In this document: in pieces, positions 54,354 through 63,999 of the stretch
How the letters are laid out: every line of letters starts with the position of its first letter
Position numbering within the stretch: the first letter of the stretch is position 1
DNA from: Paenibacillus tundrae
GTDB lineage: Bacteria; Bacillota; Bacilli; Paenibacillales; Paenibacillaceae
Direction of reading: 5' to 3'
DNA: 64,000 bases
Assembly (NCBI RefSeq): GCF_036884255.1
Contig: NZ_CP145605.1
Span: 3,720,001-3,784,000, forward strand
The notes under the pieces: generated by a model
Database searches by the model: none
Told to the model about the DNA's origin: nothing
What the model saw: only the letters and a program-made list of their open reading frames with translations
Program-made: the position numbers and the translations under genes

Positions 54354-55274
54354 TCAACCCTTATCTGCTCTAGGCTGTATCGTACGAATGATGATGTCTT
54401 GATTGTGGTTACCGAAGCCCGCTCCATACAGCGTCAAACCGCCCACATTTGTGGCATGCTCCTCCACGGAAAAACGAAGCGTCCAGAATAACTCCTCCAG
54501 CTTGATATCATTGATACCTACATCCGACAGCCATTCTCCATCTATTGTTGTGCCCTGATCATCCACTCGAATCGTCTTCAGTAGGCCATATTGGTTAACG
54601 TTTCTATGCCACCATGACGGCGTGTATTTTCCACGAGCAGCTCTCCCAAAGTCAGCAGGACTAGTCCATGTGCCAAGCTGCACCCCGTTAAATGAAAATG
54701 TGATATCCGAGGGCCAATCATCCCTTAAACCAGGCGCCTCCGAAGCAATTTCCATTGAGATCTCAATCGCACTGGGTGTATCCTCAGGCAGAAGATAATT
54801 AGGTGTTTTATATTCCACATACCCCCGACCAAACCACAGAATTGCTGCGTGAACACGCTCAGGATCAAGAAAATAGCGTGGATCATCCCATACGCCAATT
54901 TCTTTCTCATGCGTTCCCAGCCCACAGGTCGGATGTACTTCAAACGCTGTATAGTGACCCACTGAAATGCTTTGCTCTTTGATGTTTGCAAATGAACCCA
55001 CCGAAGGCAATTCAATTTCAATTGCATCTTGTTTGAGAAAACACATTTTGTGTGTACCTCCGTTCAGTCGTACTCTATGACTGCCGATCAATTCCGCTTG
55101 CTCCAATTTACGAACATGCATCGTAACAATGGAAGGACTAAGCTCCAGCACATCAGCTAGATCTTTCACATTCATCTCTCCTTCAGAGAGATGGGACATT
55201 ATTCTCCAGCGTACTTCGCTAGCCAGTGCTTCATACAGTGGCATGTATTTGGAATCTCCATTAGCTCTAATCAT
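54354..55274 (-). CDS. ArsR-like winged-helix regulator with C-terminal sensor domain
   Basis: 306 residues. The N-terminal winged helix (about 10-80; NVKDLADVLELSPSIVTMHV as recognition region) is ArsR-like but lacks the metal-binding CxC. The long C-terminal beta-rich domain (about 90-300; FNGVQLGTWTSPADFG, YGLLKTIRVDDQG, NVGGLTLYGAGFGNHNQDI) looks lectin-like and may bind a sugar. This architecture is found beside arabinosidase and xylosidase genes. It is divergent from the GH43 beta-xylosidase, its likely target. A short palindrome GTTAATTTAAC lies at 55316-55326 in the shared region. Confidence 0.8.
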   Translation of the reverse strand: MIRANGDSKYMPLYEALASEVRWRIMSHLSEGEMNVKDLADVLELSPSIVTMHVRKLEQAELIGSHRVRLNGGTHKMCFLKQDAIEIELPSVGSFANIKEQSISVGHYTAFEVHPTCGLGTHEKEIGVWDDPRYFLDPERVHAAILWFGRGYVEYKTPNYLLPEDTPSAIEISMEIASEAPGLRDDWPSDITFSFNGVQLGTWTSPADFGRAARGKYTPSWWHRNVNQYGLLKTIRVDDQGTTIDGEWLSDVGINDIKLEELFWTLRFSVEEHATNVGGLTLYGAGFGNHNQDIIIRTIQPRADKG

Positions 55275-55502
55275 TCAGAATTTCTCCCAGTTCCAATTAT
55301 TGAAATGCTATTTATGTTAATTTAACGGATTTTCATTGTTCCATCAAGACCATAATCATTGTAAATATTATTGCTATAGTGTTTAATTTTTGATGTGGAG
55401 ATCATTCAAATATTGTTTTCACACTGTAAATTATGCCTGAGATCATTACCTGTTTAAGATGAATTCTTATAAATATGAATTTACAACGAGGTGCTCTAAA
55501 GA

Positions 55503-56993
55503 ATGAAATATACTAATCCAGTCATCAAAGGTTTCTATCCTGATCCTAGCGTTTGCAAAGTTGCTGACACGTATTATCTCGTATGTAGCTCTTTCCAATA
55601 TTTTCCTGGCGTTCCGCTTTTCGAAAGTAAAGATTTGATCAATTGGACACAGATCGGACATTGCTTAACACGGCCAAACCAGATTCAATTAGAGACGGTT
55701 AACAGCTCCGGTGGCGTATTTGCGCCAACCATCCGGCATAACAATGGCCGATTCTATATGACCACAACAAATGACACTACGCATCAGAATTTCTACGTAT
55801 GGACGGACGATATCTATGGTGAGTGGTCTGATCCGATCTATGTCGATCAAGGTGGCATCGATCCAGATCTATACTTTGAGGATGGCAGAGCATTATTTAT
55901 GAGTAATGGTACCGACGATAACGGCGTTGAAGGTATCATCCAATGTGAGATTGATATCGAAACTGGACGTAAACTAACTCCTGGGCGTATGATCTGGAAT
56001 GGTACAGGCGGGCGCTATTTGGAGAGTCCCCATCTGTATAAAATAAACGGAACATACTATCTCATGGCTTCCGAAGGTGGAACCGAGTATGGCCATATGG
56101 TTACTTATGCGAGAGGGGATTCGCCATCAGGTCCATTTGAGGCTTACCCGCACAACCCTGTTCTGACCAATCGTAATTTGGGTGGTTATGAGCTTCAAGG
56201 CGCTGGGCATGGAGACCTTGTAGAGGATGAGAACGGCAATTGGTGGATGCTTCATCTTGGTTTCCGTCAAATCGGAAGATGGCAGACGTACCATCATCTT
56301 GGACGTGAAGTGTTTCTAACACCGGTAACATTTAATGAAGATGGTTGGTTTACCGCGGGGTATAAAGGCACCGTGCTTACGAGTTTTGAAACCGATCGAA
56401 TCTCTGAGGCAACCGTTCAACAGGAGCGCAACGTCTATACGTTTGAAAATACCGATTGGAATCTAGACTGGTGTTATTTACGTCACCCTGCTAAGCAGCA
56501 GTATGAATTAGCTCGGAACAAGGTGATTCTAAGAGGTACAGATGTCACATTGGACACTCCATTGTCCCCTACTTTTATCGGCATACGTCAGAGAGATTTC
56601 AATGTAATGATCTCTTGTAATGTCACATTAACTGAAGGGGAAGCGGGTATTACGCTCTATATGGATGAAAATCATCATTATGATCTGGCTCTTCGCCAAG
56701 TCGATAACGGATATAGCGTTGTTAAACGTCTGAATGTTGGTGATATCAAGTCGATTGAACAGGAAGAGTATGTGGGGGTAAGCAATCAAGCTACGCTCAC
56801 TATTCAATCCACTCCTGATCGTTATACTTTCATTATGAACTATGATGGTAAGGATATTTCGCTTGGAACGGCACAGACCAGATATCTATCATCCGAGGTG
56901 GCTGGCGGGTTCACAGGTGTGCTTATTGGTCTCTACGCTTCTAAGGTAGGATCTGTTGCTGAGTTCACTAACTTTACATGCACGTATACCTAA
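55503..56993 (+). CDS. xynB: GH43 beta-xylosidase (XynB type)
   Basis: A 496-residue cytoplasmic enzyme releasing xylose from the non-reducing end of xylo-oligosaccharides. Catalytic residues: D14 (FYPDPSVCK, base), D120 (GGIDPDLYF, pKa modulator) and E174 (RYLESPHLYK, acid). The C-terminal half (about 300-496) is the GH43_C2 beta-sandwich that closes the active site. GAGGTG lies nine bases before ATG. The symbol is by family. Divergent from an ArsR-like regulator. It complements the exo-oligoxylanase at 12896, which attacks the other chain end. Confidence 0.92.
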   Translation: MKYTNPVIKGFYPDPSVCKVADTYYLVCSSFQYFPGVPLFESKDLINWTQIGHCLTRPNQIQLETVNSSGGVFAPTIRHNNGRFYMTTTNDTTHQNFYVWTDDIYGEWSDPIYVDQGGIDPDLYFEDGRALFMSNGTDDNGVEGIIQCEIDIETGRKLTPGRMIWNGTGGRYLESPHLYKINGTYYLMASEGGTEYGHMVTYARGDSPSGPFEAYPHNPVLTNRNLGGYELQGAGHGDLVEDENGNWWMLHLGFRQIGRWQTYHHLGREVFLTPVTFNEDGWFTAGYKGTVLTSFETDRISEATVQQERNVYTFENTDWNLDWCYLRHPAKQQYELARNKVILRGTDVTLDTPLSPTFIGIRQRDFNVMISCNVTLTEGEAGITLYMDENHHYDLALRQVDNGYSVVKRLNVGDIKSIEQEEYVGVSNQATLTIQSTPDRYTFIMNYDGKDISLGTAQTRYLSSEVAGGFTGVLIGLYASKVGSVAEFTNFTCTYT

Positions 56994-57077
56994 GTTGCGT
57001 TAGGAATAAACAAACCTACTGGAAAATAGAAATATAGTAAGCCTTGATTACAACACATATCGCTTAGGATTCGTGGG

Positions 57078-57107
57078 TGGCAGATGTTAGACGTCTGCTG
57101 CCTTTTT
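57078..57107 (+). terminator. terminator after xynB, overlapping the opposite gene end
   Basis: GGCAGATG-TTAGA-CGTCTGCTGCC followed by TTTTT on the plus strand. The stem includes the stop codon of the convergent small gene at 57087. Confidence 0.8.
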
Positions 57108-57464
57108 CGTTGACATGATCTGAATAGCTAGCTCAAAGGCTCTTATTCTTCTCTCTAACAACGTTTTTTGGGCACCGCCCACTTTGGCTTTAGCGTGCTG
57201 GGTCTCAAGAGAAGGGAATAAACCAGTTATTACATGTTGAGCTTCTCGTATTTCCTCATCAGTGTATGAATATGATTCGCCGTGCCACGTATGTTTAAGC
57301 ATAGCTAATCCGATACGTAGCGCTGTGAGCCGTTTCTGTACTAAGGTTGTGTTTGTGCCCTTCTCCGTCATATTTATTAATGCATTTTCTGATTTATGAA
57401 TGGTTGATTCAAAGGCTCTGATCGCTCCAGTCCGCTCTTCACTAGATATGTTCTCTAAACTCAT
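57087..57464 (-). CDS. small helical hypothetical protein with internal repeat
   Basis: About 125 residues, all-helical, no signal peptide. Two segments resemble each other: RTGAIRAFESTIHKSENALI near the N terminus and LERRIRAFELAIQIMST at the C terminus. The middle contains LTALRIGLAMLKHTWHG. GGGAGG lies ten bases before the ATG at 57464; an upstream in-frame start at 57503 has no RBS. No family or function recognised. It sits alone between two hemicellulase genes. Confidence 0.7.
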   Translation of the reverse strand: MSLENISSEERTGAIRAFESTIHKSENALINMTEKGTNTTLVQKRLTALRIGLAMLKHTWHGESYSYTDEEIREAQHVITGLFPSLETQHAKAKVGGAQKTLLERRIRAFELAIQIMSTKKAADV

Positions 57465-57597
57465 ACTGTACACTCCTCCCTTGTCTAGTGGTATGTTAAT
57501 CATGATTATCTAACATGGCAGTCATGCATTACCGCCAATCAGATTCCACTAGTTATTCTATGCATCTAATTATCTTATCATATGAACAACAACAAAC

Positions 57598-57630
57598 AGA
57601 GACCCTTAGTCACCAAGACTAAGGATCTCT
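57598..57630 (-). terminator. hairpin after the GH127 gene
   Basis: AGAGACCCTTAGTC (57598-57611) pairs with GACTAAGGATCTCT (57617-57630) with one mismatch. Minus-strand sequence after it is GTTTGTTGTTG, so T-richness is moderate. Confidence 0.75.
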
Positions 57631-57693
57631 ACGTGTTATTTATTCATGAGGTCATTTGTTCTATGCATAATCGCTAACTCCTATAACATCCTT

Positions 57694-59640
57694 CTATGAA
57701 TTACGTAACCAGACACTCATTTCCCCAGCCTCGCGGTTACCCCACAAATAATAAGGAATTGCGGTAAATCGAACCTTCTTCGGCTCAGCTGCCAATGGTT
57801 TGTACAATTCATTGGCCAACCATTCAGAGGTGTTCTCCCTTCTTGCCTCACCTTCAACAACGATACAGCCACCAAGTAAATCAGAAGCTTCGCGCTCAAT
57901 TAATGAACTCTCTTCAGTAAGCGAAAGTGATGATAACAATACACCGTTATCTGCCTCCTCCACGCAATAGACAAGTGGTCCACGCTGAATAGCTACTTTG
58001 CCTGCGTTGGCTCTAATCTGTGGGTTAGCGGCAATTAACTTCGTCTCCACAGGTATCGACCACTCTACCACATCACCATCGTTCCAGATTCGACTGATTT
58101 GAGCATAGCCGTTCTTCACATCGTATACCTGCACCTCGCCGTTAATGCGAAGGACAGGCTGACCGCTCTGATGCCAGTTAGGAATTCTTAGCAACAGTGC
58201 AAAAGCAGTTCCACCCGCATGCTTCTCATTCAGTGATACGTTAAACTCCACCTTGCCCTGCCAAGGCAGCTCCGATCTCTGGCGAAGGGATACATCACAC
58301 CCGTCTGCTGATGTGAATTGCAGATGACTACCAATGTATAAATGGACGTGAATCTCATTCTCTTCTGTAGATACATCGTAAATGTAATCATTCAGCGAGC
58401 TGAGTAAGCGTGCTACGTTGGGTGGACAGCAAGAGCAGCCAAACCATGCCTGACGAACGGGCTTAACATGCTGTTTATCCGGATTGCGCTTATTCGCCTC
58501 AGGCCATACTTCAAGTGGATTAACATAGAAAAAGTGCTTGCCATCCCGGGACATGCTGCCAAGTACGTTGTTATACAACGCCCGTTCCATAATATCCGCA
58601 TACTCACTCTTTGCTTCAAGCTGAAGCATCCGCCGTGCCCAGAATATAAGCCCGATGGAAGCACAGGTCTCTGCATACACCGTATCATTCGGCAAGTCAT
58701 AGTCAAAGGTGAAGGCTTCTCCTCGATGGGTTGACCCGACTCCACCCGTGATGTACATCTGCTTGCGTGTTGTATTCTCCCATAGCCGCTCACATGCAGC
58801 TTTCAAGCTATCGTCTTGTGTCAACCGAGCAAGATCAGCCATTGCTGTGTACATATAAACTGCACGCACGGAGTGGCCAACTGCGGTTGTCTGCTCACGT
58901 ACAGGCAGGTGGGATTGGTACATCTCCAGATTAGGTTTATTATCTGACCAGGGACCTTTTCTACCGCGTCGCTCCCATTCTTCCTCAAAATAACTTGGAA
59001 GACTGCCACGTTGATCAATGAAATAACGACTGAGCTTCAAATACCGTTGCTCTCCCGTCGCATAGTATAACTTGACCAGAGCGAGTTCAATTTCCTGGTG
59101 CCCGCAATACCCCTGCTTCTGGCCAGCATCCAGCCCAAACAAACGATCGATCAGATCAGCAAAGCGGCATGCAATATCTAACAATCGACGTTTGCCAGTT
59201 GCTTCGGCATAGGCTACAGCGGCTTCAATCAGGTGTCCTGCACAATAGAGTTCGTGTTCATCATATAAATTCGTCCATTCTCTGCCCGGTTCCTTAATCG
59301 TGAAATACGTATTCACATATCCATCTTCTCGTTGGGCTTGGCCGATTAATTCAATGGCTTCATCCGCAATCTTCTCCAGCTTCGGATCAGGTTGAGAGCG
59401 TAGTGTGTAAGCAACCGCTTCCAACCATTTATATAGATCACTATCCTGGAACACCCATCCTCCAAATTCTCCCTCTTCGAGTCCAGCGGCGATGCGGAAA
59501 TTACGAATAGCATAACTGGGTTCCGCTCCTTCTACACGGTCGTTTAATGCTTGCCATTGATACGGAATGACCGTATCTCTTACTAATGCAGAATAGTCTT
59601 CCCAGAATTTGTCCTCGATGCGTACATTTGTAGTATTCAC
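57694..59640 (-). CDS. GH127 beta-L-arabinofuranosidase
   Basis: A 648-residue enzyme of the GH127 (former DUF1680) family, like HypBA1, which cleaves beta-L-arabinofuranosides. The catalytic domain is an (alpha/alpha)6 barrel. The zinc-thiolate site is complete: E324 and C326 in YAETC, C402, C404 and C405 in GCSCC; C404 matches the Cys nucleophile and E308 the second glutamate. Beta-sandwich domains follow. The start is GTG with GGAGG nine bases upstream. No signal peptide. Divergent from an AraC regulator; the substrate would be plant cell-wall arabinosides. Confidence 0.92.
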   Translation of the reverse strand: MNTTNVRIEDKFWEDYSALVRDTVIPYQWQALNDRVEGAEPSYAIRNFRIAAGLEEGEFGGWVFQDSDLYKWLEAVAYTLRSQPDPKLEKIADEAIELIGQAQREDGYVNTYFTIKEPGREWTNLYDEHELYCAGHLIEAAVAYAEATGKRRLLDIACRFADLIDRLFGLDAGQKQGYCGHQEIELALVKLYYATGEQRYLKLSRYFIDQRGSLPSYFEEEWERRGRKGPWSDNKPNLEMYQSHLPVREQTTAVGHSVRAVYMYTAMADLARLTQDDSLKAACERLWENTTRKQMYITGGVGSTHRGEAFTFDYDLPNDTVYAETCASIGLIFWARRMLQLEAKSEYADIMERALYNNVLGSMSRDGKHFFYVNPLEVWPEANKRNPDKQHVKPVRQAWFGCSCCPPNVARLLSSLNDYIYDVSTEENEIHVHLYIGSHLQFTSADGCDVSLRQRSELPWQGKVEFNVSLNEKHAGGTAFALLLRIPNWHQSGQPVLRINGEVQVYDVKNGYAQISRIWNDGDVVEWSIPVETKLIAANPQIRANAGKVAIQRGPLVYCVEEADNGVLLSSLSLTEESSLIEREASDLLGGCIVVEGEARRENTSEWLANELYKPLAAEPKKVRFTAIPYYLWGNREAGEMSVWLRNS

Positions 59641-59756
59641 TTCGTCATGCCTCCTATAGTAATTGACTCTCTATGTTCTTCATTATATGCTTGATAGAAT
59701 CAGCTTAATAGGAATGGAATGAACCTTTTTCTATAAAAAATAACACAACATGAGGA

Positions 59757-60626
59757 GTGTTTCATCTGAGCGATAACACCTTAATCGAACTTGAATTGCC
59801 ACCAATCCCTTATTTCCTCGGCGCAGGTCGAACAGCATATAGTACCGGAGATCACCATCCTCATCGAAGCAAGCTTGGCGTCTTCGATCTACTCATCGTT
59901 GCTGAAGGTGGCTTATTCATGGGCGAGGACGGTTCAGAGTGGCGCTTGTTGAGTGGGGATATGCTGCTGCTGCTGCCAGATGGCGAACATTATTCGTTTC
60001 AACCCTGCGCAGAACATACGTTATTTTACTGGATTCATTTTGAGCACGAAGCAAGGTATCGCACCCTGGCAACGGATGACACAAGTCTTAGTCCTGCGCT
60101 CAATGCGTCACGCCCTTTCGAAAATCCATACATGCTCCGGCTGCCTAAGTACCTACGCCTCCCAGATCCTCAGGCTGTGTACGACATTGTCGAGCAACTG
60201 CTGACTTTGCCGACGAACGCTACATTTTGGAGAGAGCAGCAACTGCTAGGCAACCTACTGAGCATACTTGAAGAGAGTGGCTCAAGAGAAACCGAATCGG
60301 TTGCAACCCGTCTGGCAGAACGCGCGGCTACCTACATTCAGGCTCATTACCGGAACAAAGTTACCAATGAAATGCTCGCAGAAGCCTTACATTTTCACCC
60401 CAATTATATTGTACGATGCATGAAATCCAGATACGGTTGCACCCCCTCGGACTATTTGCAGGAGATACGGCTCGATCGTGCTAGACGTTTGCTGGTGACC
60501 ACCGATTGGTCCATTGACCGTGTTGCCGAAGAGGTAGGTTTTCGCTACTCCCCTTACTTCTCCGCGTGTTTCAAACGTAAGATGGGAATCTCTCCACTGC
60601 AATTCCGTAAGCAATATCTGAGATGA
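59757..60626 (+). CDS. AraC-family regulator next to GH127
   Basis: 289 residues. Cupin-type sensor (about 15-120; LGVFDLLIVAEGGLFMGEDG; HTLFYWIHFEHE) and two HTH motifs (190-285; VTNEMLAEALHFHPNYIVRC; IDRVAEEVGFRYSPYFSACF). The listed start GTG at 59757 is inside the RBS region (GAGGAG); a CTG at 59766 is eight bases after it and may be the true start, giving MSDNTLIELELPP. Divergent from the GH127 gene, its likely target. A GCCGC-family terminator lies downstream but faces the other way. Confidence 0.88.
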   Translation: MFHLSDNTLIELELPPIPYFLGAGRTAYSTGDHHPHRSKLGVFDLLIVAEGGLFMGEDGSEWRLLSGDMLLLLPDGEHYSFQPCAEHTLFYWIHFEHEARYRTLATDDTSLSPALNASRPFENPYMLRLPKYLRLPDPQAVYDIVEQLLTLPTNATFWREQQLLGNLLSILEESGSRETESVATRLAERAATYIQAHYRNKVTNEMLAEALHFHPNYIVRCMKSRYGCTPSDYLQEIRLDRARRLLVTTDWSIDRVAEEVGFRYSPYFSACFKRKMGISPLQFRKQYLR

Positions 60627-60693
60627 CGGCAACCCTTACTTGAGATCATGAAATATGGATGTGACAAAGTTCCAGATTGGGCAGCCATGCAGC

Positions 60694-60719
60694 AAAAAAA
60701 GCCGCGTTTCCACGACTTT
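60694..60719 (-). terminator. rho-independent terminator, GCCGC family copy 6
   Basis: The minus strand reads AGTCGTGG-AAA-CGCGGCTTTTTTT, 95 nt after the cupredoxin gene stop. It is part of a 32-nt repeat shared with copy 7. Confidence 0.88.
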
Positions 60720-60745
60720 CTGTAGACTTCATTTTGGTTGATCAC
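60694..60745. repeat. terminator-linked repeat, copy A
   Basis: Bases 60694-60725 match 61829-61860 at 31 of 32 positions, and both are followed 11-12 nt later by TTGATCAC (60738-60745 here). Confidence 0.7.
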
Positions 60746-60813
60746 CATGTCTGAGATTAGGTGTTTCAGTTTACTTTTGAGGCTGAGTTTTGCAGATGCA
60801 ATGATTGGTCGCT

Positions 60814-61668
60814 TTATACAACGGTGATGGTTCCATAGTACATATACATGCCACAATTAAAATGATACGTGCCAGGTTTCAAATCCTTTAACGTAATATA
60901 GTTGTCACCCTTCTCAAGATACACATCAAACCCTAAATCCGCGGATTCAATACTCTTAATACAAGTGTAGCCGGAGTGTTTAATAAAGTTAATCTGGGTT
61001 GGCACACCTGCTTGTACAACGATGTTATTTTGACTAAAACCGTTGGATTGTATATCAATTGGAATAACGTCATAGCTCACATTTTCTTGAACAAAGGTTT
61101 GTTCTTTCGTAGCTGCATGAACAGTAGGGTTCCGGCTATCTTGATATTGATTTAACAGAAGAACGCCAATCGAGACGATGCCGAAGGCAACAGTGACTAC
61201 ACCTGCTATAAACGATACACTTATTCCGTCCTTTTTGGGCGCTTTCGTTTCAGCTACACCTGACCCTATAATTTGCAGAACAACGCAGAAGATAAGGATA
61301 AACAAGATATCAACGAACAGTACCATGATATAACTGAAACCAAGCATAGAGCCCAGCATCGCTCCCATCATTCCACCCATAATACCTGCTAACATGCCAT
61401 CCAACGAAGCGAGTACACTGATGGGCTTTCCTGCAAAATAACCCGTCCCGAGCCCCAATAAAATAGCGATCATTGAAGGTACTGCCAGATCGTGATTGAA
61501 CAATACGCCTAGCTGAAATCCGAGACAAAGACTAGCCATCATACCTATACTCATGGCAATCATCATGCCAGGCATACCTGTGAGGTTCTCTTTTCGCTTA
61601 TACGTGTTCAATATAATATATCCGGATAGACAAACAATGATGATGATGCTTAGTATGGAAAGTAACAT
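60814..61668 (-). CDS. membrane protein with C-terminal cupredoxin domain
   Basis: A 284-residue protein. Five or six membrane helices (about 1-180), rich in Gly and Met (MPGMMIAMSIGMMASL; GIMGGMMGAMLGSMLG), precede an extracellular cupredoxin-like domain (about 200-284). Possible copper ligands are H/C in KHSGYTC and H/C/M in TYHFNCGMYMYYG. GGAGG lies seven bases before ATG. The Met-rich helices plus the cupredoxin suggest copper handling or electron transfer; no partner genes are nearby. Confidence 0.8.
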   Translation of the reverse strand: MLLSILSIIIIVCLSGYIILNTYKRKENLTGMPGMMIAMSIGMMASLCLGFQLGVLFNHDLAVPSMIAILLGLGTGYFAGKPISVLASLDGMLAGIMGGMMGAMLGSMLGFSYIMVLFVDILFILIFCVVLQIIGSGVAETKAPKKDGISVSFIAGVVTVAFGIVSIGVLLLNQYQDSRNPTVHAATKEQTFVQENVSYDVIPIDIQSNGFSQNNIVVQAGVPTQINFIKHSGYTCIKSIESADLGFDVYLEKGDNYITLKDLKPGTYHFNCGMYMYYGTITVV

Positions 61669-61828
61669 ATATGAACCTCCTGATATATAACATTTTAAAT
61701 ATATTCATACTACACATTGTAGTGTAATTGCTGGATCGAATACAATTCAAATTTTAAACATTCAATAATAATTCATAATCTTTCAAGCCATATCTTATAA
61801 CACAAGATACGTTAAGAAAAAGAAGAAC

Positions 61829-61854
61829 AAAAAAAGCCGCGTTTCCGCGACTTT
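61829..61854 (-). terminator. rho-independent terminator, GCCGC family copy 7
   Basis: The minus strand reads AGTCGCGG-AAA-CGCGGCTTTTTTT, 43 nt after the serine hydrolase stop. Confidence 0.92.
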
Positions 61855-61879
61855 CTGTAGGTTCAGATTGATTGATCAC
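61829..61879. repeat. terminator-linked repeat, copy B
   Basis: Partner of the repeat at 60694; the shared TTGATCAC is at 61872-61879. Confidence 0.7.
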
Positions 61880-61896
61880 ATACCTGAAACCAGGCG

Positions 61897-63999
61897 CTAT
61901 TTTTTTAATGAGATTTCAAACGTCGAACCCGGCTCACCGGCAAACACAATGCTACCGTTGTCAGGCAACACAATTTCATTCTGACCGCTAACCACCGTGT
62001 GATTCACAGCTATACCTGCCTGGTTGTATACAGCAAACGCACCACTTGAAGGCATTTGAACCGTCATCGTTTTACCAGCAGCTGAGGCTGGTACCCTAAA
62101 CCAACTGGAATGTCCATTTGCTTGAATGGTTGTCTTTGATTGATTTCCCGAATAGATCGGTCTCACAACCTCTTGACTGGCATAGACGTTTCCTCCTGCC
62201 GTAACATATTCAACACCATCTTCCATATAGAATTCAAAGTTCATCGTGTCACGACCAGCTAAGCCAGGAATTTGGAGTTGATTCACAGCTTGGTTCGCTC
62301 CAATGATTTTATTCGTATAGATATATCCTGGCCATTCGTTAAATGTATGAATGGGGATAACCGGAAGAGCAATGTTATACAGTGTTGATGTATGCTTCTC
62401 ATTTACCAAGTAATATGTGTTGCCTTCTCGCTTCTGCCAAGCAGCTGCCACATCGTTAGGTAATTCATTTGTCTCTAACTTTTCAGCCTTGTATTCGGAA
62501 GAAGCAATCTGACCAAGACCAGGTACGGACTTATATGAGCGTGACCATAGATAAACTTTTCCATTGTCCTCATTAACGAACTGCAGCTTCTCCGTTCCCT
62601 CGTCATTAACAAATGAACCATCCGCAGTGTACGTATATTTCTGATCTGGATTGGTTGGAGCAGATGGAGTGGACACTGTTAATTGTCCGTTATCCTTCAC
62701 ATCCAACTTTATTACCAAATTGGCTCCGCCGCCATATATACCTGTATGACTCAACAACTCCTTCGGCATCGCTGCTGTTACAGGTGTGGAGAACGATTTC
62801 TCCGGCTTTTGCTCTGGAATGAGTTTCTTCTCTTCCAGCGCGCCCAGTAACAGTTCAGTCGCAAGTAGTTGATCTGTTGTGCTCGTGCCCCCCGAGGACG
62901 TTACAGCTGCTGCCATATTGAATTCGGGAAGCACAATTAACGATGAATGGTACGTTATGGTATTACCGCCTTTGGTAACTGCCTTGATCCCATAATCGTT
63001 GAACGGAAACAGATTAACACTGTCCCAACCTAGTCCATAGGCAATGGACGAATCGCTTTCTTCTGGCCATATACCCTTCTTGTATTCTTCTTGTTCCATC
63101 GCATCTACAGATTCACGTGAGAGAATACCTTCGACTTGTCCTGTGAAAATTCTCGAAAATTTCACTAGATCCTCCGCAGTCGAGTAGATACCTCCTGAAG
63201 CGATCATATTCGTGGTCTCTAATGGAAGTTGTTGTTTCGCATTCGTGGCAGAATAGGTTGCTGCCATTTGACTCAGATCCACCTGATCTTGAGGCGTCCG
63301 AGTATTATTCATATCCAGTGGCTCGGTGATGTAACGATGCATGAAAGTAGTAAAACTCATACCGCTAACCCTCTCCACCAGAATTTCAGCTAGTGTAAAA
63401 CCATCGTTACTATACACGGAATAGGCGCCAGGATCTGCCTTCAGGTTTTGGTTAGCTAGTTGTTCCAGTAAAGTGTCATGTGCATACGTATCGTTATCTC
63501 CAAATAAAATGGCACTATTGCTCGACGTTCCAAGAAGCCCGGAAGAATGATTCAATAACATACGTGGTGTAATTTGCTGATAACGCTTGTCCTTCATTTT
63601 GAAATCCGGGATATAATGCACGATAGGTGTATCCAGATTCACCTTACCTTCATCGACGAGCTTCATTACAGCAGTCGTAAGCATCATTTTACTCGTTGAC
63701 CCAATACCATACATCGTATCTGCCGTAAGAGGAATCTCTCCCTTGGGGTCGTTTACCCCTACTTGTCCAGAGAGTACGATCTTTCCCTCATCCATAAGCG
63801 CATACTGCACACTTGTTGTGCCATATGACTGGGTTAAAAGGTTAGCTTTCTCAATGACGGCTCTCTCCGTCGATCTGAAAGTAAGATTAGCGCTATTCCC
63901 CGTGTCCGAACTAGCTAAGGCATACGTGGGAGACAACATGGCAAGTACTAAGGTAATTGCCGTTATCGAAGTTCGTTTCTTACGTGACAATCTCATCAT
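61897..63999 (-). CDS. secreted beta-lactamase-fold serine hydrolase with C-terminal beta domains
   Basis: About 700 residues. Signal peptide ([23 protein letters not shown]). The class C beta-lactamase/PBP-like domain (about 45-400) has the SxxK nucleophile S101-T-S-K104 and the YSN motif at Y196-S-N198. The remaining 300 residues are beta-rich ([40 protein letters not shown]), possibly for cell-wall or ligand binding. Likely an esterase, D-aminopeptidase or peptidoglycan-related hydrolase, not a true beta-lactamase. The ATG at 63999 touches the window edge, so an RBS cannot be seen and a further upstream start cannot be excluded. Confidence 0.82.
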   Translation of the reverse strand: MMRLSRKKRTSITAITLVLAMLSPTYALASSDTGNSANLTFRSTERAVIEKANLLTQSYGTTSVQYALMDEGKIVLSGQVGVNDPKGEIPLTADTMYGIGSTSKMMLTTAVMKLVDEGKVNLDTPIVHYIPDFKMKDKRYQQITPRMLLNHSSGLLGTSSNSAILFGDNDTYAHDTLLEQLANQNLKADPGAYSVYSNDGFTLAEILVERVSGMSFTTFMHRYITEPLDMNNTRTPQDQVDLSQMAATYSATNAKQQLPLETTNMIASGGIYSTAEDLVKFSRIFTGQVEGILSRESVDAMEQEEYKKGIWPEESDSSIAYGLGWDSVNLFPFNDYGIKAVTKGGNTITYHSSLIVLPEFNMAAAVTSSGGTSTTDQLLATELLLGALEEKKLIPEQKPEKSFSTPVTAAMPKELLSHTGIYGGGANLVIKLDVKDNGQLTVSTPSAPTNPDQKYTYTADGSFVNDEGTEKLQFVNEDNGKVYLWSRSYKSVPGLGQIASSEYKAEKLETNELPNDVAAAWQKREGNTYYLVNEKHTSTLYNIALPVIPIHTFNEWPGYIYTNKIIGANQAVNQLQIPGLAGRDTMNFEFYMEDGVEYVTAGGNVYASQEVVRPIYSGNQSKTTIQANGHSSWFRVPASAAGKTMTVQMPSSGAFAVYNQAGIAVNHTVVSGQNEIVLPDNGSIVFAGEPGSTFEISLKK

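Noticed and set aside
61897..63999. Antibiotic-resistance beta-lactamase
   Set aside because: SxxK and YSN motifs are shared by many esterases and peptidases of this fold; the 300-residue extra beta region argues against a true beta-lactamase.
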